A stretch of 64,000 bases of DNA from Owenia fusiformis (GCA_903813345.2 CAIIXF020000010.1:28918425-28982424), one strand, 5' to 3'. Counted from the stretch's first letter, positions 10,363 through 22,699 are shown. Notes: generated from the sequence alone by a model not told the origin. Numbers and translations: made by a program.

Positions 10363-10876
10363 CTGCAGGAAAGGGAGTAAATTGATACTGGTTAGCATAT
10401 ATGAAAACTTGGTAAACACGCAGTATAAGGAACAGAGAGGAATCAGACAACAATTGTGTATATTAAGAACTATATAGACTATCAAAGTACTTTATATAAT
10501 TTTAATCATACTGCACTAAGGAATAGTGTCGAAGCATAATCGCTATCCTTATACTTCTTCACTTCTGGAACATGTTATTCGAGCATCGTCATTCTATTGT
10601 AGTACATTCTGTGTTTAAACAAAAGCGATCGATGTGATCCAAGCATGAATGTTGCAAATGAAGTATAGAAAAGTAGTTGTAGATATTGAATGACAACTCA
10701 AAATCCAAGGGGAGATTAACCAGGGTGGAAATGTATCAACAATGTTTGCATCTTTCTCCACCAATGTTATAAATATAAATAAACAAACAAACAAACACAC
10801 AGATAAGATATTGAAATCCAAACATAGATAAAAATGAAATGAAAAATTTAGTGAAAATTTTAGGTGTAAAACCTAC

Positions 10877-11014
10877 ATGTTCATCATCTGTCGAGAATTC
10901 TTCGTCCTCCATTGATATGACGTTAACCTGGTGGGGAGAGACATGTTGCAAAGGCTGCTGGGATTGAGTCGCCTCATGTGGTATAGGGCTAGGAGGAACC
11001 ACGGAAACAGAAAC
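10877..11014 (-). CDS. ARHGEF11/ARHGEF12-like (RhoGEF2): RhoGEF exon: pre-RGSL acidic motif
   Basis: A 138-base exon, 46 codons, phase 0 to 0, acceptor ATTTTTATAG and donor CAT|GTAGGT. It starts VSVSVVPPSPIPHEATQSQQ and ends VNVISMEDEEFSTDDEH. The ISMEDEEF stretch matches the conserved IIGAEDxDF element just before the RGSL domain in p115-RhoGEF and LARG; in that family this acidic segment contacts G-alpha13 and contributes to GTPase activation. Its phase-0 end can join either 10362 (candidate alternative exon) or 7635 (main exon). Confidence 0.88.
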
Positions 11015-11094
11015 CTATAAAAATAATAGTGTCTTTTTTTATCATTATCTTGGATTAAATTATTTTTATTCAATTTAATCTTGATTTTTAAAAA

Positions 11095-11706
11095 TTAAAG
11101 GAATATTCCTTGCCAAACCATCTCTCTCCTCATATGGTAGCTATAACCATATATATGCTTGTCATGTTTCGCAAAACACGCAAAAATGTTTTGATATGGT
11201 CAAATTTGATCACTTAGAAATGTGATGCTCAATTCAAGTAAGCTGCCATCTTTTAAAATTTCACACAGGAAGTGATGTCATCGACTCTTAACTTTGCATA
11301 TAGCATTAGGTGAGGACCTATTAAAAATTACAAAACCAGCTAAATATTCTTTTTCAACTTTTTCAATCTTATTTAATCCTTCTGAAAATCTCTTCTTTTA
11401 TTTTAAGTTGACAAGCCCTGAAAATATTTGTGCACAGAAAGTAATGATCACTTGTCTAGAAGTGATTTTGTGCTACTTTCCTATACTGTTATGGGCAAGG
11501 TTATAGAAGTTGAGAGTTGATGACATCACTTCCTGCAAGAAATCTTAAAAGATGGCAGCTCACTGGAAATAAGCACTAGATTTTTAAATGATCAATATTG
11601 ACCATATTAAAACATTTTCCCATGTTTTGCTAAATATGGAAACTATATATATGATTATAGCTACCACATCAAGAGAGAAAGGGTCTGGCAAGGAATATTC
11701 CTTTAA
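11095..11706. mobile_element. TTAA-flanked long foldback element (piggyBac-like ends)
   Basis: TTAA at 11095-11098 and 11703-11706 flank a 604 bp element beginning AGGAATATTCCTTGCCA and ending with its complement. The two arms, about 190 bases each, match imperfectly for their full length and enclose about 220 bp of unrelated centre. No transposase frame. The TTAA duplication is what piggyBac-type transposases make. Confidence 0.75.
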
Positions 11707-11822
11707 GTAAATTGCATTAAAAATCAAATGAGATCATAATAATCAAAGCGCAGCACAATATCTTTCATTCATTTCTTTATTTTTGGAACAAACAGTTTTT
11801 GAAGTTTTCCGCCAGTAATTAC

Positions 11823-11996
11823 CTCTGTATCATTAGAGCTATTATGAGCGATCTCCTCCATAGATTCTGATTGGTTCTCCTCACTCCACGCTGTTGTAAT
11901 CGGTGCAAGCGATGGAGAAGCAGGCGGGCTGATATTTGTCTCTGAATCTGACATACTTCCACTCTCGTACGAAGCACTCGACGGCAGTGACACAGT
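11823..11996 (-). CDS. ARHGEF11/ARHGEF12-like (RhoGEF2): RhoGEF exon: Ser/Glu-rich acidic linker
   Basis: A 174-base exon, 58 codons, phase 0 to 0, acceptor GCGTTTTAG and donor GAG|GTAATT. It starts TVSLPSSASYESGSMSDSE and contains NISPPASPS and SEENQSESMEEIAHNSSND. The composition is highly serine/acidic with several CK2-like sites (SDSE, SESMEE). Disorder is expected. It runs in frame into the exon carrying the pre-RGSL acidic motif. Confidence 0.8.
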
Positions 11997-12339
11997 CTAA
12001 AACGCAACCAGGAAATGATGAAAAGAAACTGTGAACTATTTAGAAAACCATCCTTAATATACCATCCCATAAAAAGGTGTACAAAGTATGTAATTGTAAT
12101 GTCAATGAGCAGCAATCCAACTGTTATCTAAGATCTTATTTGAAGTTTAATGATTAACATGACCTATATAGTTTTATTGACAGTCAAAAACTACATTAAG
12201 GTAGACAAAGAAGAATTGTTTTGTCTTGTTTGCAATATGTCCAATTTCTAAATTAGCTAGATTTTTCATTCTATTTTATCCACCTTATATGTTCAACATG
12301 GTATAATCTTAGAAGTTATGATAATGTGATATGTTATGA

Positions 12340-13045
12340 ACTGCTATATAATACACGCTTAGGTTTTGAACTGCCATATTATGCAGGCTTATTTTATGAA
12401 CTGGGATTATTCAGGCTTATTTCATGAACTAGGATTATAAGGCTTATTTCACATACTGCCATATAATACAGGCTTAGGTTTTGAACTCGATAAATGTAGG
12501 CTTATGAAATGTCATTTAGCAGAGGCCTATGCTATGTACTGCCATATTATTCAGGCTTATTTCATGAACTAGGATTATTCAGGCTTATTTCATGAACTAG
12601 GATTATAAGGCTTATTTCACATACTGCCATATAATACAGGCTTAGGTTTTGAACTCGATAAATATAGGCTTATGTAATGTCATTTAGCAGAGGCTTATGC
12701 TATGAACTACCATATTATTCAGGCTTATTTCATGAACTAGGATTATTAGGCTTATTTTATGAACTGGGACTATGAGGCTTATTTCACGTACTGCCATATA
12801 ATACAGGCTTAGGTTTTGAACTTGATAAATATAGGCTTATGTAATGTCATTTAGCAGAGGCTCATGCTATGTACTGCCATATTATTCAGGCTTATTTCAT
12901 GAACTAAGATTTTTTGCTTATTTCATGAACTGGCATTATAAGGCTTATTTTAGGAACTGCCATATAATACAGGCTTAGGTTTTGAACTCGATAAATATAA
13001 GCTTCTGTCATGTCATTTAGCAGAGGCTTATGCTTTGCTTATGTT
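12340..13045. repeat. Higher-order tandem repeat, about 167 bp period
   Basis: Four units with cttaggttttgaact at about 12473, 12640, 12808 and 12973. Each unit contains several shorter copies of aggcttatttcatgaacta, so a period of about 24 bp is nested inside the 167 bp unit. Confidence 0.85.
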
Positions 13046-14661
13046 ATGAATTGCTACACACAATCATTGCATTAATATACGTATACACAAATAAAAGCAG
13101 AAAGAACACATTTGCAAAAGAAAAGTATGACATGAGATAATAATAGGAAATATGAGTTAATCATACCGCAAAAATGCGTTATCTTATTCCGCCAACATAT
13201 ATTTTTAAACAAACAAAAATATTAATTGACAAACCCTAACTCCAAACAATTAGACCTTGGACAAAAAGAAACAAAACATAAAGTAACCCTACAATATACT
13301 GCTTATGATACTCCAAAATAAAGCCTTTCTAATGGTACTCTAAAATATATATATCAAGAGAAGGATATTGAAAAATACTGTAATAAGAACTGAGTTGAGA
13401 CTAGGTACAAACTTAAATCAAAAAAGAATTGTTTGAAAAATCTTAAAAACACCATTCCTTCAAGAATCACCAAAAAATTCACATTTATAATATGCTGGAC
13501 AATGACCAAGATATATTCCCAACACATATTAGACAACTTAAAAAAGCTAGAAACATTCTAGAATTAACAAATGTGGCTATTTCTTTTTAGATTTGGCACA
13601 CTTTTGTACATATTATCATAATATTTTCATGTTATTTTCATGTTATTATACATGTACATCGTAGACTACATGTACATGGATATACTTATTTTGTGAACAG
13701 TATTACCACAAGTAAATATATTAGCTTTAAGCTTTACTAGCAAAGCAACTGTCATTTGTGATCATTCAAACAAAAAATGGTTAGAATCAATCAGCATAAC
13801 ACGCATTTTCATTCATTTACATCTTAAGATATGGTTACCATGACAACCATACATAGCAACAGCATCAAGAAGCTGTATAAACTAACGTTTTATTGTCATA
13901 GTTTTGATATCAATAAATCAATGTAAATAAATGAAGAAATAGTTTTTCCATCACCAAAGAAACTGCTTAGCAACAGTTTTGTATTGTTAAGATGTTACTA
14001 TGACAACGCATACCTTTCTCATCATTACAGATCTCCTCATATCCAAAGACTTTTCAAAATAAAAAATATTTTGTTATTATAGTATGGGAAAATGATGTTA
14101 TTATTATACAAACCCAATCATCTTATTATTTAAGAACAGAAAAGTAATTTAAACATTTTAAATAGTTGCTATGGGAAACAAATGATTAATATTCCCAAAA
14201 TATAAGATTCTCAATCAGAATATTTTTTATATCAAAAGCCAAAGAAGAGTGAATACTTAGATTATGAAATATCTGTTGGTTAATAACAGGACCATTAGGA
14301 GATTAGCTATGACCTCTCTTGTAACCAAAAGTTAGAATGTCCTACGATCTAAAATTGCTAAATATGAAACGAAAGTTACAACTTCAAGTTCAGACTTTAA
14401 ATCCACAATCTGTACTGTAAATTCCCTTTAGCAATTTCTACATGAATATGCCAAAAATAAATATTTGCAATAATCTATATAAAAAGAATGATCACTATTT
14501 TGCCCATAAAGCATTCACTACTATAACCTACTGCAGCACTTCCATGCAAAATTATTTCACTAAAATATGCATTCATCTACCCCTAATTTAGTCTAATAAA
14601 CTCTTCCATTCTGTGTATCAACAATGGACCTGGGTAATTATAGGGGTGACAGGAAACCTAC
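13046..14661. other. Intron with spaced X-box-like palindromes
   Basis: No exon seen. Three near-palindromic motifs of the RFX X-box type occur at 13833-13848 (ggttaccatgacaacc), 13994-14007 (gttactatgacaac) and 14165-14179 (gttgctatgggaaac), about 160-170 bases apart. They may be decayed copies of one repeat. Confidence 0.35.
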
Positions 14662-14868
14662 CCGTGATTTCTCCATGGCAGCTGCTTTCTGTTCAGCAAG
14701 ATCTGGATATGAATCCGCTGGTTGAAGTTTTCGTAATTTGGGCGCGGTCACATCTGAATGTGACCTTACAACGTTGGCTTCTGTGATTGGCATTTCGACT
14801 AACTGGTCGACGTGAAATAATTCCTCGGGCATTGAACGAGTTTTTGTGTGTTTGGTACCTCCCTTCAA
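14662..14868 (-). CDS. ARHGEF11/ARHGEF12-like (RhoGEF2): RhoGEF exon: linker with phosphorylation-like motifs
   Basis: A 207-base exon, 69 codons, phase 0 to 0, acceptor TTGATTTTAG and donor CGG|GTAGGT. It starts LKGGTKHTKTRSMPEELF and ends AEQKAAAMEKSR. Two basophilic kinase-like sites are visible (KTRSMPE and VRSHSD). No known domain is recognised. The open frame continues past the donor only into intron sequence. It sits between the coiled coil and the acidic pre-RGSL linker, a region that is long and poorly conserved in all members of the family. Confidence 0.78.
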
Positions 14869-15445
14869 CTAAAATCAAATATCAAAATACTATTTAAATA
14901 TTTGTATACTGATAAACTTAAATGTCATCCTTGGAGACATAATCTTTTTTGATGATGATAAATTATCTAATATGACTGAAAAGCTAGCCAAAGTAAATAA
15001 AAATGTTCTAATCACAGAATAAAGAATAATGAATTTTTATTTCATGAATCATATGTGCAATAAAATTATCATTCTATTTATCAATTCTGTACATATATAA
15101 CTGGCTCTAACCAGATCTCGTCATACCATTGCTACCCCAAGTGTGCTTGGCAATATCATAGCTAGGGCAAGGGATAATGTATATTTGGGAACTTGGGACT
15201 CATGGTATGGTAAGGTCTTGCTACTACCCATGTACATACATGTATCAATAATGTTCTCTCTGGTAATTGAAAGATACTGTGAGAAAATGGTGGAAAATTG
15301 TTATTTTACGTATCTTTGTATCTTTGTCTGGGTGCAAATGGATTTTAACAGGATGAGTCTGTCAGGATTTTCAATTCTTGCCAGTTCACTTTGTATTATT
15401 CAAACTTAAAGATCAAACGGGATAAAATTGTGAAAAACAACAAAC

Positions 15446-15583
15446 CCATGGCGTTGCTTTCTTTTCAGTCGGAAACTGATAGGCAGAGCCATCTATTTCA
15501 TTCTCGTTTATCGCGTCCATCATGGGTGAGGGCGGGGGTCTGTCCGTATCTGTTGCTCCTGGGGTACTAGGGACAGGCTGGTT
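15446..15583 (-). CDS. ARHGEF11/ARHGEF12-like (RhoGEF2): RhoGEF exon: disordered acidic/proline linker
   Basis: A 138-base exon, 46 codons, phase 0 to 0, acceptor TTATAG and donor TGG|GTTTGT (a weaker than average donor). It starts NQPVPSTPGATDTDRPPPSP and ends in EKKATPW. It contains a DRPPPSP motif that could bind SH3 domains. No fold is recognised. It is placed by frame continuity with both neighbours and by local GC enrichment. The weak donor leaves the exact 3' end less certain. Confidence 0.72.
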
Positions 15584-15914
15584 CTATAACGATAAAATTA
15601 ATTAATTCAATGGAAACATATTATCCAATATTTTGGCTTACTTTTGAGCTTTACTTTATTTCATATCTCTGTGCAGATTTTATATTTATCAAAATATTTC
15701 ATGCTAACTAAGATAAATCCCTATCCATTTTATAATGTGGTATTAGGCAATCTCTATTTGGACACCCTATGCTGTTTTCGTAACTTCTACTCAATTTGTA
15801 TAGAAGCAAAATATTATCATGCCATTATTAGATTAAAAAAAGTATCTATAACATTTCCTACGATTTAGAATATCAACAACAAAGTCAAATTGCACATGAC
15901 ATTGTAATCTACAT

Positions 15915-16036
15915 AACAGTAAAACCTGTGTAAGTGGAACAGTTTTGTGTTCCTCTTAAGTGTTCCACTAACATAAAGTAAATGGGCCACAGAGCTTCCA
16001 CCTACACAGGGTTCCACTTAGCTGTAGTTTTAATGT
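15915..16036. mobile_element. Miniature element, acagtaaaacctg family
   Basis: Starts acagtaaaacctgtgtaagt and ends with the approximate complement. The inside carries repeated gtggaac/gttccac words in both orientations. Confidence 0.6.
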
Positions 16037-16071
16037 AAAATAAATGCAATGTATGGCTACAAATTACTTAC

Positions 16072-16212
16072 ATATGGAATTGGTGTTTGGGGCTGAACTG
16101 GGAATCCTATTGCATTCAATTGTTTTTCCATTACAACAACCCGCTTATGGGCCTCATTTAGTTCTCCCTGAAGCTCGTCTGACGGGTTTCGTGAATACTT
16201 ATTTCTTAATTG
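16072..16212 (-). CDS. ARHGEF11/ARHGEF12-like (RhoGEF2): RhoGEF exon: second half of coiled coil
   Basis: A 141-base exon, 47 codons, phase 0 to 0. Acceptor TTCTTTTGCAG and donor TAT|GTAAGT are both strong. It reads QLRNKYSRNPSDELQGEL, then NEAHKRVVVMEKQLNAIG, then a proline/glutamine tail PVQPQTPIPY. The first 30 residues match the conserved ARHGEF11/12 helix with the pattern Y.R.P...L..E...A. Heptad-like Leu/Val spacing suggests a short coiled coil that could support self-association (inference from the family). Confidence 0.88.
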
Positions 16213-17107
16213 CTGCAAAAGAAAATATTTTATATTTAAATTGCTAAGCTTGTCAACCAATTCCTCAATCATACATTTTATGCCCAGAAGTATTTAAAGA
16301 ACAATAAAATATCATATCAATCAAAATACAGGGTGTCCGTAAAGTGTCTTTATACTTTATACAGACTTTGTATTATAATTGTAAACAGGTTTTATGGACC
16401 CCCTGAGTTTTTCCTTTGATATACCAAGATTTAATTCTGTGTTTTCCTTACTAATAAAAATGTTTCGGCTTTGGATTTTCATATCTAAGCATTAAGTCTC
16501 TGCCTCCCCCTCCCCTAACACTCCCCCTCCCCTTGGCCTAACATCCCCATCCCTCCCCATATTCTGCGTTTGAGTACCAGAATAAGAAGTGAAAGAACAA
16601 GGATGGCAATGAGACTTAATGCATACAACTTGTCAATACAAAACACTTGTTAAAATTCAAATGTTTTAAACTTTTAAAAAATGAATATCAAAGGTAAATA
16701 ACACTTATAAACAGTTATAAACATCAAATCTTATTCTAAATCCCAACCTCTGCTCTCTCTTTTACCTCCTCATGGATGAAATCCTTAACAAACATTAAAT
16801 CAAGATACTAACATTTTGGCAACAAACTGACAATATAGTAGGAGTTTAAAACATTATAGAACATGTTTAGAGTACATGATTATAATGCCAAAATAGATAG
16901 CAATATGCAATACCTGAGGCTAAAAATATTTATAAAAACATATCATTGCTATATCTATCATAAGCCTGATATTATACATGGAAAGATATATAGTGAAACA
17001 TCTCTCTAGTAAACACATTTTAATTAAAATTTTACTCTGTGTTATTAAATGTAAAATGGTAAACTTGTCCTAGAATACCTAGATAGAACATCTCTAGCTC
17101 AAGAAGA

Positions 17108-17384
17108 TACAGTAAAAGCTCTCTAATCTAAATGAACTGTTCCTTGAAATAAAGGTAGCATCAGAGTGCTAATGTCTTGACTGGACACATATTAGTGGCT
17201 TGTGTAGAATCCCCCCCCCAAAAAAAGTAATGCTTGATAATGTGACTGGCAGAAATAGTTCAGATTGGCAAGTGTTCACATTTCGAGGTTTTTTTTAATA
17301 TGGAAGTCAATGGTAGATTTTAAATATGGGACCAAAAAAATATGGGACAAAAAAAGATTTTTTAAGACACAGGTTTTACTGTAC
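17108..17384. mobile_element. Miniature element, acagtaaaacctg family, long member
   Basis: Starts acagtaaaagctct and ends acacaggttttactgt. The interior shares cgaggttttt....atgg with the outer element at 61822-62834, which identifies that one as a disrupted copy. Confidence 0.6.
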
Positions 17385-17799
17385 TCCTGTGAACATAATT
17401 TCTTATTTATCCATTTGTTTGTAATGTTTTAAAATCACCTAGATATTTCTGAATATGTTCAATCTATAAAAGCTTCATTTTATATGCATAACATGACTGG
17501 TGTTTTGAAAATGTCAACAAGACTTTTAACACCACATTGCCTGCTATGAGAAAAATATTAATTTAATATATATAAATCGAAATTCTACCAAAACATGTTT
17601 TCAAAATGTCAACAAACGGGACCTTTGACTTTTTATTACCTCTTATGAAAAACTGAATTTTTTAATCCACAAATAGAAAATTAAATCAAATGAAGGATAT
17701 TAGGGAGTTCAAAATAAATCACTTCAAAAATGGGTAACCCGGATATGAGGCGTTCTTTATTAGACAACTTAATAGGACTTTGGCATATCTCTAGCCATG

Positions 17800-17945
17800 C
17801 GTATCTTATTCAATTTCTTTCTAAAATTTGAATGAAAAGCCTAATATTCTTGCATTTCCATACAATTTTGAGTGTTCACTACATGCCTATTATTTTATTC
17901 CCTGCTGATTCTCCTATTTCCATTTCATTTTGCGTTTAGAAACAC
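17800..17945 (-). repeat. Dispersed 170 bp family, minus copy
   Basis: Reverse-oriented copy with tctaaaatttgaatgaa, cttgcatttccatacaattt and catttcattttgcg. It ends against a run of 14 C. Confidence 0.65.
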
Positions 17946-18239
17946 CCCCCCCCCCCCCACCCAGAGACATCGTATGGACTCAGTCTATTGCATAGTCTTA
18001 ATAATAAAACATTTGGGACTTTAATTTTGGAAGTGGGAAAGTCTATAAAATTTGCTAACCATCGTTCTAAAGAGGAAAAAAAGGGTGAAGGCATTCTGTT
18101 ATGCAATATACTTTGGCCTGGGATATACAAACATGAAAAATTACGATTTGAGAGAAGGTAAAAGTTGATTAAGTTTTGCTGATCATAGTTTTTGAAAGAA
18201 AGGGGTTGGGTTATTCTGCTATGTAATTCATTTTATCCC

Positions 18240-18780
18240 ATACTTAGACGTGTTACGGGTACATAAAGCCGGTTTGTAAAAACTTATATTTTCATCAGCG
18301 GGCAGATATAGCTTTACGTCCCGCTCTGAGCGGGCAGATATAGTATATCTGCCCGCTACGTCATAATCGCTGTTCCCGTATTGGTTCTTCTTTGTAACGT
18401 TCGCATACTGTAAACGACAATGGAGAAAAACGCAGACAATCGCGATCTGTTTGATACTTTAAAGAAGGGAAGGAGCAGTATGCCCCGTTAATAATCAAAG
18501 ATTTGAACAGGAAAATCCCGCTACGGACAAGAATACAAAACTGGACATGAATATTTTAAAATAATTCCACGGTTGGTTGCAAAGTTTCTGAACTTTGGCC
18601 AATTGAACAATGTGATTGGTATGGGATAAACAGATCATCCTATAGTCGGTTCAGGATATTGGGATTATCCCTTGACCAATATAATATATCTACCCTCGGG
18701 ACCTACGGCCCTCGGGCAGATATATTATATTGGCCTCGGGATAATCCCAATATCATGAACCTCATATAGGATAATCTCTA
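18240..18780. mobile_element. Cluster of palindromes around a short reading frame
   Basis: Two strong palindromes: one around agatatagtatatct (18296-18360, with gcgggcagatata repeated), and one with arms of about 68 bases at 18630-18697 and 18711-18780 sharing gatattgggattatcc and ccaatataatatatct. Between them is a 23-residue open frame (18420-18491, plus strand, MEKNADNRDLFDTLKKGRSS...). This arrangement suggests a non-autonomous transposon that keeps a piece of its parent's coding start. The family is not identified. Confidence 0.5.
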
Positions 18781-18838
18781 TATATTTTGGGATACCTTTG
18801 AGTACCTTTTGGTTCCTTAACATGCAATAAATATTTAC

Positions 18839-18919
18839 CTCATATTCATCCAATGAACTATCATACATCATACGCAGGGTCATATATTTTTGACTCTTTA
18901 GCTCCTGGTCCTTTCCCGG
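18839..18919 (-). CDS. ARHGEF11/ARHGEF12-like (RhoGEF2): RhoGEF exon: first half of coiled coil
   Basis: An 81-base exon, phase 0 to 0, between acceptor TTTCTATTTTCAG and donor GAG|GTAAAT. The 27 residues include KSQKYMTLRMMYDSSLDEYE. Joined to the next exon, this aligns with the vertebrate LARG segment between PDZ and RGSL that starts near NQKVEILRKM and continues through a short helix. The open frame extends further upstream, but the acceptor and the homology both support this start. Confidence 0.75.
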
Positions 18920-21027
18920 CTGAAAATAGAAAGTAAATTCTTGAAACATAGGGTCAAAAACGTGTATTAAGACTTGCCTAAAATGCTGCAAACAAAACAA
19001 TATTAGAATTAACATTTACAAATGTATGACACAGTTCCTCGATATAATCCAACATCAGGGAAAGAATATGAGATTTATCCTATCCTGGTTGCTGGCATCA
19101 TAAGCTGCTGATGAGACAGAACAGGGACTGAGAGATATGCATCTGTTTCTTATAACCCACATTATCATGTATCTTTACTCAATTTTCATCATCTTGGAGT
19201 CTTAGATGGTTTCTAAATTTGTAAGCCATTCATTTCTCATTTAACTAGATTATTTTCAACTTCAGTGTTATGTAGTTGTTCCTAACTTCTTACTTGTTCT
19301 ATGCTAGCTAATCCCTACTGATGTCTCTTTGAACATCATGCACAATCCTCAAAGTCTTGATCTAAGCAAAAATATTTCCAAATGCTGTTCCTTACTTTAG
19401 GTCAAGTATATTTTGCTCTAAGAATGATTTCTTTAAAACTCCATTGAGTATTGTATAATATGTAAGATAATCTTTTTTTCAACTTTTGTCATCCTAACTT
19501 TGAACGTTGCACGAGTTTGCATTTATATTGAGAATAACAGATTGTAGCATGATCTTGTCAGCTACCTCTGCTGTTCAGTATATCCTATGCACATTTTGCA
19601 AACGGAACAGTGGCATGCAGTTAGATTTAAATCTTATATTTTATACTTAGTCATTCCTTACTTGTATCAACTCTTACACTGTATATGATTTCTGTGAATG
19701 TCTATGTTTATGTTGTATTATGTCACAATGTTCTATTATTGACTGGCCTGCAGTTACACAGTTTATTACCCTACCCAAAAACCAAAACACCATTTCTTTT
19801 ATCAATAACACAAAATAGGGGGCTCGTGTATGAGTATTATTCACCAAGTATGAAGGTCGCATCCTAAATAACATGGAAATGTAAAAATATTGAGCACTTC
19901 TTTCAAAATTTTGAGAGAAAAAATACGAAAATGTGAAATATTTCAGAAACCGTCTGCAGAGGATTGGATTAAATTATTCAAAACTCTACCAGGGCAAGAA
20001 CATTACATTTTGGCATTGGAAATAAATCCCATGAAAAATAATTCAGGGATTTCACTTGTTGACGCTATAAATAATCTTTTAAACATTTAATGCAATTTTT
20101 CCTTCAATAACTGTTAGCATAAAATTATGATGACCTTTAATTGATTGAAAATTTGTCATAATTTCATATCATTTCAAATGATGATATTTTATTGGGATAA
20201 ATTATTTGTAAGGGTTGCCATGAGGCACTTCATAAAATTTGGCAGAGAAAACGCTTACTTTCAATATTTTTAGAATTCATCATAGAGAACTATTTATACA
20301 TAAATTATGAAGTTATTGCAATAATGCCCATGTTAGCTGGCCAATATGATCCAACTTTGACCAAGATGACCAAACCTTCTTCAGATACACAGCCCTTAGA
20401 TATGTAATATGTGATCCTTCCTGTAATCATATCTTAATATATTTCTATCTGGCCATGTTTTTTTTGGTTTGTTCTGAAGTTCAAAATGTAAACAAATAGA
20501 TTAATGTTAATGTTAAATCATTTTGAAAACAAAAGTTTTATAACATTGCACTTTAAATCTTAATTTTCTCATTTTGAGGATCGGAACATGTTGACAATCT
20601 ATTTTAAGGGTGTGTGGCCGTTTTGTCACTTGATCTAAACATATCAGCAGCTCAAAATCTAAAATTCAAAAACAGGTCTCAATCTGGGTGGAGATTTTAG
20701 CTGGTGTGTTTTCCGCCAATTGTTGTTGTAATACTATATTTATTTGTGTCAATTTATTAAGTCGTCATTATCGAAGTCAAACTCTGCGTTTCTAAAGCAA
20801 AACTGTTGTTTATGACATGGGGGTGTTCTACTGTATTATGTCACCTGTTCAAAAACACTTACTGTGATCCAAATATTTCAATTTCAATTAGATCATTCCC
20901 AAAGACAGCTAACATATATGTACCAACCACTTGTTTGGGGTGGATAAATGCACAATGTGTTGATGTGAGCATAAACAATAATAATGATATCTCCTTGTAA
21001 AAAATCACAGATAATGAGGGGGGGTTA

Positions 21028-21160
21028 AAATGGAAAATAGAGTGGTAAAGGGTGGAATCAGCAAGGAATAAAGTAAACAGGCATGTAGTTGATACTCTAA
21101 ATTGTATAGAAATGCAAGAAAATCAGGCAGTTTATTCAAATTCAAGAGAGAAAATGTAAA
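21028..21160 (+). repeat. Dispersed 170 bp family copy
   Basis: Well-kept copy from aatggaaaatagagtgg to ttcaagagagaaaatg. Confidence 0.7.
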
Positions 21161-22264
21161 GAATAGGCAACAACAGATCATCGTTTAACCTGAGGTTTAC
21201 TATATTTCAATATAAAATAACTAAAAGATGCTATTTAAGAATGTGCCAAATAACTATAATTCTGCAAATACCAAAAAAAGATATTGACAAAACATTTGAG
21301 CCATCAGACAATTTCAATGTGATTACAAACACAAAACAGAAATACTGAAATCCAAAACTGAAGTAATGAAACTGTGATAACTGCTTTTCAATGGTACCAT
21401 CCCTTTGATCACTACCATTGGAAAGCTTGAAACATGCATTCAACCATGATCTTGATAAACCATACATGCAAATGAGAATGTTTCAATAGATCAAAAGTAA
21501 TTGATATTTCCCCAATATTCTCTGAGATATAGCGCCCATCATGACCTACTGTTTTCTAGCAAAATTGGGCGATCTGGTAACCATTTTCAATTTATACAAC
21601 TTATAATATCTGCTTTGAGTAAACAATTGAATTCCATATTCAAGGACTATTTACTTAACAACTGTAGACAATATATCATTGTATTTTATAATTTTCCTTG
21701 CGATTTTACATCAAAATAGAAATTAATTCTAGACATCATTTTTGCAAGGGTAGGACATAGGTTACAATGGTAAGTTATTTGTCTGGTAAGTAAAACACAT
21801 ACCCTTCTAAAAAATTACAGTGGTCTCAAATATTCATATATTACCATCTACAATCAAAAGAACAGAATATATGCTTGAAATTCTCTAAGATAACAATAAC
21901 ATTTTGATTGTGACCCTAGTTTTAATTATATTTCGTGTGTCTTGATATAAGAAAATGTTGAAAACAATGAACACGATCATACTTTTTTTTTATTTATAAG
22001 ATTAAATGACTCATAGATGTGATGATTCATTGAATGAGCTGGAATAAAAAAAGTTGTAATCTGACGTCATAGCTCTTAACTTAGAGATTCTAAACTACTG
22101 GAACATATATACAAATGATGCTAAAATTTGTTTAGAATGTAGCTAATGATTTCCTTTAAAATTCCTAAGCATGTTAGATTTGAAGACTGTAACAGATTTT
22201 AGGTTTTGCTACAGGTAGGCTGCTATTTCAGAGTCACTGCCTGGTTAAATCGGCTCAAACTACC

Positions 22265-22365
22265 CATGCAGTAGTCTTGCCTCAAGACCCCCTCCCATAC
22301 TAACTTTAACAACAGTTGAACTAGATAAGGGTAGAGGGGTCCAGGGGTCTTTCTTCAAGACTACC
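22265..22365. mobile_element. Purine/pyrimidine foldback element
   Basis: Left half agtcttgcctcaagacccc pairs with the right half ggggtctttcttcaagact. Related elements: 25785-25905, 43053-43154, 48640-48765 and 60630-60720. Confidence 0.6.
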
Positions 22366-22699
22366 ATGCAGCGCCAATAATTCAAGTAATTTCATTTAGT
22401 GGAACCTACAACAGTTTGCCCAAAATATGCAAAAGGACATTTCAAAAAGCTATTTTTCTTATTGATTTCTTCCCAGTGATGTTTTCATACTCCCTATATT
22501 ATATTTTTTGTTATTTTCTGAGTTGACATTCAAATGTTACAGATAATATGCAGTTAACAAGGTCATTCTGGCCCTTTTACTCATTTAATGCATCTGTATC
22601 ATTCTTTCAATGTGATTATGAATAGAATGGCATTGTGATAAAAATAAACTGTCCGTAAATATCAAGATTAATGACATACCCATGTCTAAATCTTCTCTT

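Noticed and set aside
10211-10477. Plus-strand frame opposite the candidate alternative exon
   Set aside because: Antisense shadow; the minus strand has the splice acceptor and the RGSL-like pattern.
18725-19015. Longer start for the coiled-coil exon (upstream HFRQVLIHVF)
   Set aside because: The frame is open upstream to another acceptor, but the TTTCAG at 18920 agrees better with family homology; a longer alternative exon cannot be excluded.
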